In this document: positions 50,991 to 59,706 of the stretch, piece by piece | Layout: each line of letters begins with the position of its first letter | How positions within the stretch are numbered: the stretch's first letter is position 1 | NCBI RefSeq assembly: GCF_003946175.1 | Contig: NZ_RHOK01000006.1 | Span: forward strand, 62,001-126,000 | Source of the DNA: Lacticaseibacillus suibinensis | GTDB lineage: Bacteria; Bacillota; Bacilli; Lactobacillales; Lactobacillaceae | Direction: 5' to 3' | Length of the DNA stretch: 64,000 nucleotides | Translations under genes and position numbers: made by a program | Notes under the pieces: model-generated | The model's database searches: none | What the model was told of the DNA's origin: nothing | Seen by the model: the letters and a program-made list of their open reading frames with translations, nothing else

Positions 50991-51022
50991 AAAAACGAGG
51001 CAGCAAGCGCCGCCTCGTTTTT
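50991..51022. terminator. Terminator between usp and sfsA
   Basis: AAAAACGAGGC-a-GC / GC-c-GCCTCGTTTTT. On the minus strand it ends usp transcription 14 bp after the stop codon. Confidence 0.88.
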
Positions 51023-51035
51023 GCATCCAGCATCT

Positions 51036-51497
51036 TTACCGAACAATAATCACTGACGCGTCGGCTTCCCGCGCAATTTCACCAGCGACATGGCCGAGCC
51101 GTGAACGCCCGCGCCGTTCATGCGAACCCAAAATAATCAGATCTGGCTTGAACGCCGGTACAATTTCATCCAAAATCACGCCGGCGGGCTTGCCTTCCCC
51201 AATCAACGGTTGCACGTTTTGCGCGCCAAAAGCCTTGGCCTTCTCCACGTACGTATTGAGATGAGCGGCCATTTGACCGCGCCGTTCGCTCAGTAAATCA
51301 GGTGACAGCGATTGATAGATATTTAAGTCCCCGGTTTCAAGCACCGAAACGATGCCAAGCGGGATGTTGTAGATCTTGGCTAAGGTTGACGCGTAGTTGA
51401 ACGCTTTGCGTGATGATTCATCATCATCATCATCAACCGCGAGCAACAAGCGGTTGTAATGCATCGACTCTACTTCAAAATCGTCTTCTGTTGCCAT
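51036..51497 (-). CDS. Universal stress protein (UspA family)
   Basis: 153-residue single Usp domain: NRLLLAVDDDDDESSRKAFNYA at the N terminus (strand 1 and the ATP Asp) and the ATP-binding loop GSHERRGRSRLGHVAGEIAREA (G-x2-G-x9-G-S/T-like, residues about 123-145). The start follows CAGGAGG. Two -10-like TATAAT hexamers lie 45 and 90 bp upstream (about 51537 and 51590), and a long noncoding transcription unit precedes them on the same strand. Confidence 0.9.
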   Translation of the reverse strand: MATEDDFEVESMHYNRLLLAVDDDDDESSRKAFNYASTLAKIYNIPLGIVSVLETGDLNIYQSLSPDLLSERRGQMAAHLNTYVEKAKAFGAQNVQPLIGEGKPAGVILDEIVPAFKPDLIILGSHERRGRSRLGHVAGEIAREADASVIIVR

Positions 51498-51627
51498 TGG
51501 AATGCCTCCTGTTTTTAGGCTTACCTAACAATGCTTATTATACACGCTTTGCTGCCCAAAACCAGGGCGCGCGAAATCATTAGGGTTATTATACCATGAA
51601 GTGCGCTGATCCCGTCTCTTGACCCCT

Positions 51628-52074
51628 AGAAGACACACAAATAGGCTTCAAATCGGATCTTGCACTAATCACGATTCGAAGCCCTTAGGAGTTGAGGCTG
51701 TTCTCGGTGTCTTGGTTTCGTTCATCTTGCTTAACTCTGATACTGCGACACCTCTATATCTATATTCACTTGTACGATCTGACGGCGAGAGGAACTTTGG
51801 TGCGGCCAGATAACTTGGCGTTGTTCGTTGTTATTCAATCAACCGATATGCACCCTAATCACGCTGTCATGCCGCTTGGATTACTGAGTCTTGTTATTAG
51901 ACTCACACCTCCATTGTGCTGCTGATTTTGTTGGTAAGGTTCGGGTAATTCTTAAAACACTGGGTGGCACAGTACATACTGTACCTGGACTCTTCACTGC
52001 TCGGTGTTGGACAACCTCTCAGTTAATGAGCCGGTCTCTTGTGGATGGATCTTCCGAGAACCTCCCTTAACTCC
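51628..52074 (-). ncRNA. Structured noncoding transcription unit of about 445 nt, unassigned
   Basis: Minus strand. The predicted 5' end GGAGTTAAGG (52074) pairs with the 3' part: GGAGTT with AACTCC and GTTCTCGG with CCGAGAAC (52054-52074 with 51688-51707), closing a 387-nt domain. A hairpin GGCTTCGAATCG / CGATTTGAAGCC (51644-51683) and a U-rich tail follow as terminator. Internal hairpins include GGTACAGT / ACTGTGCC (about 51967-51986), TGAGTCT / AGACTCA (about 51885-51905) and CTCA / TGAG near 52025. No ORF with a ribosome binding site is present. It does not carry the core signatures of RNase P RNA, tmRNA or SRP RNA. Its place upstream of usp recalls the Rfam Lacto-usp family, and its size recalls large ornate RNAs, but I cannot confirm either. 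Confidence 0.7.
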
Positions 52075-52080
52075 ACCTAT

Positions 52081-52109
52081 AATATAGCACGGGTCGCTAT
52101 TTTGTGCAA
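52081..52109 (-). promoter_or_regulatory. Promoter of the noncoding transcription unit
   Basis: Minus strand: -35 TTGCAC (52104-52109), 17-bp spacer, -10 TATATT (52081-52086). The sequence AGTAAGCGCTTGCA overlapping the -35 matches the cre consensus at 12 of 14 positions, so CcpA may repress it. Confidence 0.85.
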
Positions 52110-52153
52110 GCGCTTACTCGTTATTTATTTAATTGAGTTGTTCAACTGAATGA

Positions 52154-53245
52154 CTAATATTCAAATTGGCGCAGCGGGCTGGCGGCCCCGTAACCAAAGA
52201 GTTTCAGGCGCCGACTTTGCGGCTCCACTGCCACCACATACCCACTGTATTCACTCGGTGTGTTGATCAGTCGGTTCCATTTGCGGTTATAATTCGTCGT
52301 CAATCCGTGCAGGCGGCCCATCAAGGCACTGCAGTTGAGCAGACTGTAATGGATACCGTTGATACGAAAGTCCTCTTCCGTGTGCCAATGCCCGGCCACG
52401 GCAGCAATGATCGTGCCATTTGTCTGCGTAAAATCAAACGTCGCCTGCCCGCCGAAATCGCCGTGCTCGCCAAATTGCACCTGTCCAGCCAACTTGGCAT
52501 TAAAGGCCCGCAGCACTTCATGCACTTGCTTGCCGTTGTAACGCAAGCCTGGTTTGCCGCTGCGCGTCATCACTGGGGCGTGGCTCATGATCAAGACATC
52601 GCGACTGCCAGCGGTTTGCAAGGCATCAATCAGTTCTTGAATCTGGCCAGCAGTCATTGCCAGCGTTTTTTTCAAATCGTAGTTCTTACGGCCACTGATC
52701 CAGCGCACCGGCACATCAGAGGTATTCATGACAATGACACGGACATTGGCCCAGTCAAAATACGACAAGCCGTGGCGGCTAATGGTCGGGCCGCCCACTT
52801 GCAAACCCATCGGCCGCAGCACAGTTTCGTTGAAGACCCAGGGGTGGAAGCTGCCGGCAAAGCGCCGGTTACGTTCGGCGTATTTGTCATTGTCGTCGTG
52901 GTTCCCTTTGGCAATCACATAAGGCAGGCTGTCGGCTTCGTAGTCCGCCACGATATTGCGCAGCCGCCATAAGGTCAGAAACGACGGCTCCGAGCCATCC
53001 ACCAAATCGCCCAAGTGAATCCGCCAGTCAATCGGCAGCTCCCCGGCCAGCCAGTGCTGCTCTTGCACATGCCAGTATCCATTCGGGCCGTAAAAGGTGC
53101 GCGAAAAAGCCGTGCGATCATGGGTGTCGGTGATGACCGCCATGTTCAACCCGGACTTGCTCAGCTGCGGCCGCACCCAGTCGGCAAAGGCCGTCAGATC
53201 TTTTTTAGCAAAATGGCGAATCGAGATATTTTGGTGACGCAACAT
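52154..53245 (-). CDS. Metallophosphoesterase (calcineurin-like)
   Basis: 363-residue cytoplasmic phosphoesterase with the metal motifs AVITDTHDRT (DxH), IHLGDLVDGSE (GDxxD), IAKGNHDDND (GNHD), IMSHAPVMT and VAGHWHTEED (GHxH). It lacks a signal peptide. GAGGAGG precedes the ATG. Lactic acid bacteria often carry this type near phage or cell-wall genes, but the substrate is unknown here. It is 30 bp downstream of menA and may be read from the same transcript. Confidence 0.87.
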   Translation of the reverse strand: MLRHQNISIRHFAKKDLTAFADWVRPQLSKSGLNMAVITDTHDRTAFSRTFYGPNGYWHVQEQHWLAGELPIDWRIHLGDLVDGSEPSFLTLWRLRNIVADYEADSLPYVIAKGNHDDNDKYAERNRRFAGSFHPWVFNETVLRPMGLQVGGPTISRHGLSYFDWANVRVIVMNTSDVPVRWISGRKNYDLKKTLAMTAGQIQELIDALQTAGSRDVLIMSHAPVMTRSGKPGLRYNGKQVHEVLRAFNAKLAGQVQFGEHGDFGGQATFDFTQTNGTIIAAVAGHWHTEEDFRINGIHYSLLNCSALMGRLHGLTTNYNRKWNRLINTPSEYSGYVVAVEPQSRRLKLFGYGAASPLRQFEY

Positions 53246-53275
53246 GGCAATTCCTCCTCAGGGGCTACCGCCCGT

Positions 53276-54187
53276 TTAAATATGGGTCCACACGCCTAGG
53301 CCTACCGCCACGACCAGTGCCAGGGTGGTCAGCAGCAAGTTTTTCACGGCTAATTTGAACGTTTTTTGCTTGTCGGGATTGGCTTCAAACCCGCGCACGT
53401 TTTTGATGACCACTGGCGCCGTTAAAATCGCCAGCAGCGCCAATTTTGGCAAGGCCTGCGCCGCCACCGCCAGCAACAGTAAGATATAGCCAGCGGTATA
53501 CAACGCCTTAAAGAGCAACAAGCTCTTTTGGCGGCCCAAGTAGTACACAATGGTGCGCCGGCCCAGCGCCTTGTCCTCGGCCTCATCGGCGATGTTGTTA
53601 GCCAAAAGAAGCGCAGCAATCGCGGCTTGCGCCAGCCCGGAAGCCAGAAACACCGGCCAAGCAAACGCCGATAGTGGGGCTTGACTAAAGGCATTCACAT
53701 ACACAGCAATCAAGGTAATCACAAAGCCCATGGTAAAGCCGCTGAAAAACTCCCCGAATGGCGTGGTCGAAATGGGCCGTGGTCCGCCGGCATAGCCGAA
53801 ACCTACAGCAAAGCTAAACAACCCCAGCCACAAAAGCGGCCAACCCGTGCGACTTACCATCCATAGCCCTAAAATGGCGCTGACCGTCATCATGAAGGCA
53901 ATCAGCCAGCCAATGGTGCGGGGATTGAGGTGCTCTCTGCCAATGATATTCGTTTTTTCTCGAAAGGCCAAGGCTTGGGTTTTCGTGGCCCGCCGGTAGT
54001 CCTGATAATTGTCATTGGCATCCACCGCCATGTTAAACAGCAGCATCGCAATGAAAAAAATGATCAGCTCGGGCAGATGGAGCACATGATAATGATACCA
54101 AGCATACAAGGTCCCAAGCAAAAACGGAAACACCGAGGCCGTCTTAGCCTTCAGTTCCACGAGTTCAAAAAATACCGCTGGTCGCAT
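53276..54187 (-). CDS. menA: 1,4-dihydroxy-2-naphthoate polyprenyltransferase
   Basis: UbiA-superfamily membrane enzyme that joins a polyprenyl chain to dihydroxynaphthoate to form demethylmenaquinone. Eight to nine hydrophobic helices in 303 residues. The two Asp-rich motifs for Mg-diphosphate are NMAVDANDNYQDYRR (about 50-64) and NNIADEAEDKALGRRT (about 195-210). ATG 54187 follows AAGGAG. Divergent from a polyprenyl diphosphate synthase that should supply its donor; the early men genes are not in the window. Confidence 0.92.
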   Translation of the reverse strand: MRPAVFFELVELKAKTASVFPFLLGTLYAWYHYHVLHLPELIIFFIAMLLFNMAVDANDNYQDYRRATKTQALAFREKTNIIGREHLNPRTIGWLIAFMMTVSAILGLWMVSRTGWPLLWLGLFSFAVGFGYAGGPRPISTTPFGEFFSGFTMGFVITLIAVYVNAFSQAPLSAFAWPVFLASGLAQAAIAALLLANNIADEAEDKALGRRTIVYYLGRQKSLLLFKALYTAGYILLLLAVAAQALPKLALLAILTAPVVIKNVRGFEANPDKQKTFKLAVKNLLLTTLALVVAVGLGVWTHI

Positions 54188-54276
54188 GAAACACTCCTTT
54201 TTGAGGGCGACTTGACTTGCCCCCACCGCTTTTTTTAGCTAAAGTTAAATTATAATCATTTCAATGGAGGCCCATC

Positions 54277-55233
54277 ATGGTCAAAGCCGCTTGGCTGCGT
54301 TACCCGGAAATCTATCCAAAGCTCACGGCCGTGCAGGCGCGGCTTAAAACCGCCAGCCAGTTGCGCGTGCCTGCCGTCAACGCCCGGGTGCAGGCCCAAA
54401 TCAATGCCGGCGGTAAAATGCTCCGCAGCGGCCTCATGTTCATGCTAGCGCGTTTTCATGACCTTGACAATCCATCGCTAGTCGCAGCCGGCGCCGCGAT
54501 TGAAACGCTGCATCTGGCCACGCTGATTCACGATGACGTGCTGGATCACGCCGACCGCCGCCGCGGGCAAACCACCATATCGCAAGAATCTGGCAACCAA
54601 GCGGCGATATACGCCGGTGACTACCTGTTTGCCGTGTATTTTCAGCTCCTGGCCGAAGCCGCGCCAGACGTGGCTAATGTCGGTCGCAACGCGCGCGTGA
54701 TGCGCCGGCTTTTGCTCGGGGAACTGGATCAAAATGCCGTGCGCCGCGACCAGCCGATCACGATTCACCAATACCTGCGGCAAATCAGTGGTAAAACCGC
54801 AGCGTTATTTGAGCTAGCGGCCTGGCAAGGCGCCACGCTGAGCGGAGCCTCCGCGGCCGAATGCCAGGCCGCGGCGCGCTACGGCCATGCAGTGGGCATG
54901 GCTTTTCAAATGACCGATGACTTACTGGATTACACCACGACTGCCGGCAAACCGGGCCTCGAAGACTTGCAAAACGGCATCTATACGTTGCCCGTCTTGT
55001 ACGCCTTGGCCCAGGCGCCTGAGCTGCAGCCGTTGCTCTTGGCCGCCCAAACCGATTCAGCCGCTAGAGCCGAAGCGGCGGCGCAGATTCGTCAGCTGGG
55101 CCTGCCGCAAGCCCAACACCTGGCGGCGCGCTATACCGAAAAGGCCCTGGCAGCGCTGCAGGCGTTTCCGGCCGGTCAGGCGCGGGGCGACCTGATGAAT
55201 TTAACCCAGGCCCTCCTCACCCGGCGGCAATAA
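54277..55233 (+). CDS. Trans-polyprenyl diphosphate synthase (large subunit type)
   Basis: Builds the isoprenoid tail for menaquinone. The first Asp-rich motif is LIHDDVLDHADRRRGQ (DDxxD, about 88-92) and the second FQMTDDLLDY (DDxxD, about 211-215); GGKMLRSGLMFML is the Lys/Arg substrate site. 318 residues, as for component II of heptaprenyl diphosphate synthase. GGAGG stands before the ATG. A -10-like TATAAT lies 30 bp upstream. The small regulatory subunit of heteromeric enzymes is not adjacent. Confidence 0.9.
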   Translation: MVKAAWLRYPEIYPKLTAVQARLKTASQLRVPAVNARVQAQINAGGKMLRSGLMFMLARFHDLDNPSLVAAGAAIETLHLATLIHDDVLDHADRRRGQTTISQESGNQAAIYAGDYLFAVYFQLLAEAAPDVANVGRNARVMRRLLLGELDQNAVRRDQPITIHQYLRQISGKTAALFELAAWQGATLSGASAAECQAAARYGHAVGMAFQMTDDLLDYTTTAGKPGLEDLQNGIYTLPVLYALAQAPELQPLLLAAQTDSAARAEAAAQIRQLGLPQAQHLAARYTEKALAALQAFPAGQARGDLMNLTQALLTRRQ

Positions 55234-55254
55234 TCCCGGACCTTAAGCGGAAAG

Positions 55255-55297
55255 AAGCCAGCCGGCCAGCCTTTAATGGTGGTCGGCTGGCTTTTTT
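55255..55297 (+). terminator. Terminator after the polyprenyl synthase gene
   Basis: AAGCCAGCCG-g-CCA, loop, TGG-t-CGGCTGGCTT followed by TTTT. Confidence 0.92.
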
Positions 55298-55312
55298 GTC
55301 CGCTCAAATCCT

Positions 55313-56197
55313 CTAGAGGCCCCAGCGGCTACCGGTTTGCGGCGTCAAATAGTAGACCGTGGTTTCAATTTGAAACCCGGCTTTTTGATAGACATGTAAG
55401 GCTGCCGGATTAGTGTTCTCAACCCCTAATTTCAAGGCCCTTCTGCGGGTGTGCGCCAAAGTCACCATCAGCTGGGCCAAAAAGCGCTGGCCCAGACCTT
55501 GGCCGCGAAAACGCGCCGCGATAAACAGCCCGAACAAATAATCATAAGCGCCGTAATCGACCCCACAGTAGCCGATAATCTGGCCCTGATAGTGACCCAC
55601 ATAAGGCGCGTTGTGCGTTGAGCTCAGATTTGCCTCAAGGTAGCGCCGCGCCTCAGCTTCATCGACCTCGGGAAAGGCCTCACAATACGCAGGCAGCAGG
55701 GCCGAAATTTCGGCCGGTTGCAGCTTGGCCACCGTGATGGCAGGATCCGGCGTTGCTGGTTGCTGCGCCGGCGCGACTAACTGATATTCAAACTCGGCCT
55801 CGCGTTGCAGCTGATTATGGGCAGCAAACGCTGGGGCCTTAGCCAAAAAACCTTGCTCGGTCATGAATTCAACCTGGTCGTAGCCGGCTTGCCTCAGTAC
55901 CGCCGCTGCTGCCTGCCACAACTGGCTAGCAATGCCGCGCCGGCGCCAGTTTGGATGCACGTTAAGGGTCACATCCACTAAGCCACCTGGTGCCTCATCG
56001 GCGTAAAGTGTCACCAGCCCCACTAAGCCTGAATCCACATAAGCCAAGAAAAACGCCGGCATGGTTAAGTCGACGTTGAACTGATTACTCAGATAAGGAT
56101 CCCTGGCGCTGCCATCTGCCGCCTGCACCGCCGCCAACAGCGTCTGGGCCGCCGTCCTTTGGCCTGAGCTAAGCTGCGCGGTTTGCTCAATTTGCAT
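55313..56197 (-). CDS. Tandem GNAT acetyltransferase
   Basis: About 294 residues with two GNAT domains. The first (about 1-140) has LNVHPNWRRRGIASQLWQAA (acetyl-CoA loop RRRGIA). The second (about 150-290) has FIAARFRGQGLGQRFLAQL (RGQGLG) and ends NPAALHVYQKAGFQ. ATG 56197 follows GAGGGGG; a longer frame to 56254 overlaps the CydC-type gene. Last in the direction of the cyd operon and probably co-transcribed with it. Acceptor unknown. Confidence 0.85.
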   Translation of the reverse strand: MQIEQTAQLSSGQRTAAQTLLAAVQAADGSARDPYLSNQFNVDLTMPAFFLAYVDSGLVGLVTLYADEAPGGLVDVTLNVHPNWRRRGIASQLWQAAAAVLRQAGYDQVEFMTEQGFLAKAPAFAAHNQLQREAEFEYQLVAPAQQPATPDPAITVAKLQPAEISALLPAYCEAFPEVDEAEARRYLEANLSSTHNAPYVGHYQGQIIGYCGVDYGAYDYLFGLFIAARFRGQGLGQRFLAQLMVTLAHTRRRALKLGVENTNPAALHVYQKAGFQIETTVYYLTPQTGSRWGL

Positions 56198-56237
56198 TGC
56201 TGATGCCCCCTCAAATTCAATTGCGCTTAGTGTACCA

Positions 56238-57959
56238 TTAAATCTCCCCAGCATCTAAGGCATACAAATGGCGATACCGCGCACTGGTTGCCAGCAGGTC
56301 TTGCGGACGGCCTTGCAGCGTCAGGTGGCCGGCTTCAAGAAACAGCACCTGATCACAGCGGTCAACGCCTTGCAAGTGATGGGTCACCCAGAGGACTGTT
56401 TTGTCCTTCAGCACCGCAAACATCGTGGCCACCAGCGCCTGTTCCGTAATGGGATCAAGCCCCACCGTCGGCTCATCGAGCAGCACGATTGGCGCATCCT
56501 GCAGTAAAATTCGCGCCAGCGCCAAGCGCTGCCGCTGCCCGCCGGAGAAGGCAAACCCCGCCTCTTCGACTGGGGTGTCCGCGCCTTGCGGCAAGCTGGC
56601 CACCAACTGATCGAGCTGGACGGCTTTCAGTGCGGCCCAGACCTCATCATCGCTTGCAGTTTCGTTCCCTAACCGCACGTTGTTGGCCACTGAAGTATTA
56701 AACAAAAATGGACTTTGATCCAGCACAGCAAACAATTGCGGCCGCACGCTTTGATATTGCAACACCGACTGGCCATCCAGCAGCACTTGACCACTGGTGG
56801 CGGTCAAATCCCCTAACACCAACTGAAGCAAGGTCGTTTTGCCCATCCCACTGGGCCCAAGCAGTGCGATTTTCTCGCCCCGCTTCATCGTTAAATCAAC
56901 GCCGCTGATCAGTTCCGGCGCCGCGTCATTGTAGCGAAAATGCACGTCAGACAACGTTAACGCCTGCACTTGCGTTGGTGCGGCTAATTGTGCCGGCAAC
57001 GGGCGCTCACTGGGCGTCAGATCATTCAAGTGTTGCAGCGCGCCTTGGTAGGTGGGCCATTCGCCTACGCCCTGGGCCACGTTTGAAAAGGCCATCGCTA
57101 ACGGGAACATCACCAGTGCAAAGCTGCCGATCCAATTGGCCGCCATTTGACCGCCGCCGAACCGAGCTGCGGACCACCACAGCAGCGCCGCTGGAATCAG
57201 ACCAAAGGCCAGATCACCGCAGAAATCGCGCAACCATTGGAACTTGCGGCTAGTATGGGTCGACGCCGCTAACGCCGTGGCCGCCTGCGTGGCCTGCTGG
57301 AGAAAGGCCTGCTCATGATGGGTAATCGTCCAATCACTGAGGCCCAAGGTCGCATCAGTCAAATCGCCATACGCCTGCTGGGTCAAAGCTTTTTGGCGTT
57401 GCTTACGCTTTTTCTCCACCAGCAGACCCCACCAAGGAATCAGAATCAGCTGCACTAACAAAAGTAGCAAAATCCACAGTGCAAAGCCCCAGTCGAAAAT
57501 TCCCAGTCCCACCGTGATGAGCAGGCTCAACCCGCCAGCCACCACGGTGGGAAAAATCGCGCGTAAGTATAAATTCTGAATGTGACCAATATCATCCGCC
57601 AGCAAACTCAGCAAGTCGCCAGTGCGCCGGTGTTCTTGCCAAAAAGCGGCATCGGTTTCCAGCACCTGATACAGCTTGCGCCGCATGTGACTGGTCACGC
57701 GCAGCACCCAGTTATGGCTGGTGAGGCGCTCCAGATATTGAAACACCGGGCGGCCAATCCCAAACGCCCGCGTCAGCACCACTGGCACGTAAATCGCCGC
57801 AAACAGCGGCTGCCGCGCGGAAAAGTCAATTAAGTAACCGGAAGTAAACATCAACGCCCCGGCGCAGACAAACGTTAAAATCCCCAACGTCAGCGACCAA
57901 AACAAAAGCCACCGATATCGTTTCAAATCGGGTTTCACCCAGTGATCATGCTTGAACAT
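56238..57959 (-). CDS. cydC: CydDC-type ABC exporter, second subunit (CydC family; fourth gene of the operon)
   Basis: Half of the heterodimeric ABC exporter needed for cytochrome bd assembly. It has an N-terminal membrane domain (six helices, about 15-310) and an ATPase domain with Walker A LLGPSGMGKTTLLQL, signature FAFSGGQRQRLALARILLQ and Walker B PIVLLDEPTVGLD. 573 residues. AAGGGGG precedes the ATG, which overlaps the preceding gene by 14 bp. Bacillus-type naming would call it cydD. Confidence 0.9.
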   Translation of the reverse strand: MFKHDHWVKPDLKRYRWLLFWSLTLGILTFVCAGALMFTSGYLIDFSARQPLFAAIYVPVVLTRAFGIGRPVFQYLERLTSHNWVLRVTSHMRRKLYQVLETDAAFWQEHRRTGDLLSLLADDIGHIQNLYLRAIFPTVVAGGLSLLITVGLGIFDWGFALWILLLLLVQLILIPWWGLLVEKKRKQRQKALTQQAYGDLTDATLGLSDWTITHHEQAFLQQATQAATALAASTHTSRKFQWLRDFCGDLAFGLIPAALLWWSAARFGGGQMAANWIGSFALVMFPLAMAFSNVAQGVGEWPTYQGALQHLNDLTPSERPLPAQLAAPTQVQALTLSDVHFRYNDAAPELISGVDLTMKRGEKIALLGPSGMGKTTLLQLVLGDLTATSGQVLLDGQSVLQYQSVRPQLFAVLDQSPFLFNTSVANNVRLGNETASDDEVWAALKAVQLDQLVASLPQGADTPVEEAGFAFSGGQRQRLALARILLQDAPIVLLDEPTVGLDPITEQALVATMFAVLKDKTVLWVTHHLQGVDRCDQVLFLEAGHLTLQGRPQDLLATSARYRHLYALDAGEI

Positions 57960-59673
57960 GTGCTTCCCCCTTCATCTGCGCCACCAAGGCCTGGTAAGCG
58001 GCGGAATGGGCCGCTAGCTCCGCCGGCGCGCCTTGGGCCACGATTTGGCCCTGAGCGAGCACGATGACCCAGTCCATCTGATTGAGCCAGTGCAGCCGGT
58101 GGGTGGCAAAAATCACCAGCCGGCCTTCAAACAGCGGCAGCATCGTTGCTTTGAGCTCAGATTCAGTTTCAATATCCAAATGCGCCGTGGGTTCATCAAA
58201 CAGCCAAATGCGCCGCTCCTTGGCCAGCAGCGTGCGCGCTAAGGCGATACGCTGGGCCTGACCGCCTGAAACACCGCGGCCGCCTTCACCAATGCGAGTC
58301 GCTAACCCCTCAGGCAGCGTCCCTAGCCAATCGCTGAGGCCGGCTTCGCTTGCCGCTTGTCGCACTGCCGCAGCGCTGGCTTCAGGTTGATAAAAGCGAA
58401 TGTTCGCTGCAATCGTGTTGGCAAACAAATAAGGATTTTGTGGAATGTAGGACAGATGCTCCTGCCACGCTGGCTGAGCCAAATGAGCAAGTCTCGTACC
58501 ATTCAGCGTAAAGGACTCACCTTCGGGCTGTAAGAAGCCACCAATCAGGTTCAGCAAGGTTGACTTGCCGGAACCACTCGCCCCAATAATCGCCACCTTC
58601 TGGCCTTCATGCAAGGTAAAGCTGGCCTGCTTGATGCCATCGGCGCGGTCCGGGTACTGAAAAGTCAGGTCGCTGGCGGTTAATGTCAGCGGGCCGGCCA
58701 ATTCTGGTTGATGCGTAGCTGGTTGCGGTACCGGCAGCGCCAGCAATTGCCAAATCGCAGTCAGCGCGTTTTTCCCATTCAAAGTGGCGTGATAGTCACT
58801 GCCAAATTCGCGAATCGGCATGAAATACTCTGGCGCCAAAATCAACGCCACCAGCGCCGGGTACAAGCTCAGCTTACCGTTCAGCAAGTCAATGCCCATG
58901 AACACCGCAATCACCGCGATCGACAGGGTGGCAAAAAAGTCCATCGCAAAGCTCGACAGCATCGCAATCCGCAGCACCTTCATGGTTTGCTTGCGGTAAT
59001 CTTCCGAGACGGTGTAGACATTTTGGGCGTATTGTTTGCTAATGCCCATCAACTGCAAGGTCTTCAGTCCCCGGAGCGAGTCAATGAAGTGATTGCTCAT
59101 ACGCTGAAACCCGGCATACTGGCGTTCGGATTCATCTCGCGCTGCCATGCCCAGAATCACCATGAACAAAATAATGACAGGAAACATAATAAGCAGCGCA
59201 ATGCCGGCGAGGTGCTGCTGCATGAAGATGTACCCCACTAACACCCAGGGAATGATCATCATGCTGAGTACTTTATTCAAAATCAGTTCAATATAATTTT
59301 GCGTTTCACTCACGCCGTCCAGCGCCATGGTCACCAAATTGCCGGTGCCTTCCTGCGCCACTGCCTGCGGCCCCAGCGCGTACACCTGGGCCAACAGCCG
59401 GGTTTGTAGGGCACTGGCCGCGCGCCGCGCATAATGCTCCGCTAAGGCGCTGCGCCCCCAAGTAATGGCTTGGCGCCCAGCATAAGCCAGCCCAAAACCT
59501 AGGATATAAGGCACCAGTCCCGCCATGGGGAGCAAATGCCAAGCGTGAACAATCCCTGCTGCAAGAAAATGCCCTTGGCCTAAAATAACAAATGCCTGCC
59601 CCAGCGTAAGCGCGGCAAGCATCAGCATAATTTTTCGGATTCCAGGCAGCTGCAACAATCGTTTATCGATCAT
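57946..59673 (-). CDS. cydD: CydDC-type ABC exporter, first subunit (CydD family; third gene of the operon)
   Basis: Partner of the next gene in the glutathione/cysteine-type thiol exporter required for cytochrome bd. It starts MIDKRLLQLPGIRKIMLML, with six membrane helices and EGTGNLVTMALDGV in the coupling region. The ATPase domain has Walker A IIGASGSGKSTLLNL, signature GVSGGQAQRIALARTLL and Walker B RIWLFDEPTAHLD. 575 residues. GGAGG lies before the ATG. In Bacillus-type cydABCD naming it is cydC. Confidence 0.9.
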   Translation of the reverse strand: MIDKRLLQLPGIRKIMLMLAALTLGQAFVILGQGHFLAAGIVHAWHLLPMAGLVPYILGFGLAYAGRQAITWGRSALAEHYARRAASALQTRLLAQVYALGPQAVAQEGTGNLVTMALDGVSETQNYIELILNKVLSMMIIPWVLVGYIFMQQHLAGIALLIMFPVIILFMVILGMAARDESERQYAGFQRMSNHFIDSLRGLKTLQLMGISKQYAQNVYTVSEDYRKQTMKVLRIAMLSSFAMDFFATLSIAVIAVFMGIDLLNGKLSLYPALVALILAPEYFMPIREFGSDYHATLNGKNALTAIWQLLALPVPQPATHQPELAGPLTLTASDLTFQYPDRADGIKQASFTLHEGQKVAIIGASGSGKSTLLNLIGGFLQPEGESFTLNGTRLAHLAQPAWQEHLSYIPQNPYLFANTIAANIRFYQPEASAAAVRQAASEAGLSDWLGTLPEGLATRIGEGGRGVSGGQAQRIALARTLLAKERRIWLFDEPTAHLDIETESELKATMLPLFEGRLVIFATHRLHWLNQMDWVIVLAQGQIVAQGAPAELAAHSAAYQALVAQMKGEAHVQA

Positions 59674-59706
59674 GCGTGCCTCCTTAAAAATATCATTCGT
59701 TCAGGT

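Noticed and set aside
51619-51925. Two short plus-strand open frames (64 and 77 codons) inside the noncoding unit
   Set aside because: No ribosome binding site and no protein-like composition; the minus-strand promoter, closing stem and terminator explain the region better.
51628-52074. RNase P RNA, tmRNA or SRP RNA as identity of the noncoding unit
   Set aside because: The conserved GAGGAAAGTCC core of RNase P, the tRNA-like ends and tag frame of tmRNA, and the SRP domain IV loop were not found.
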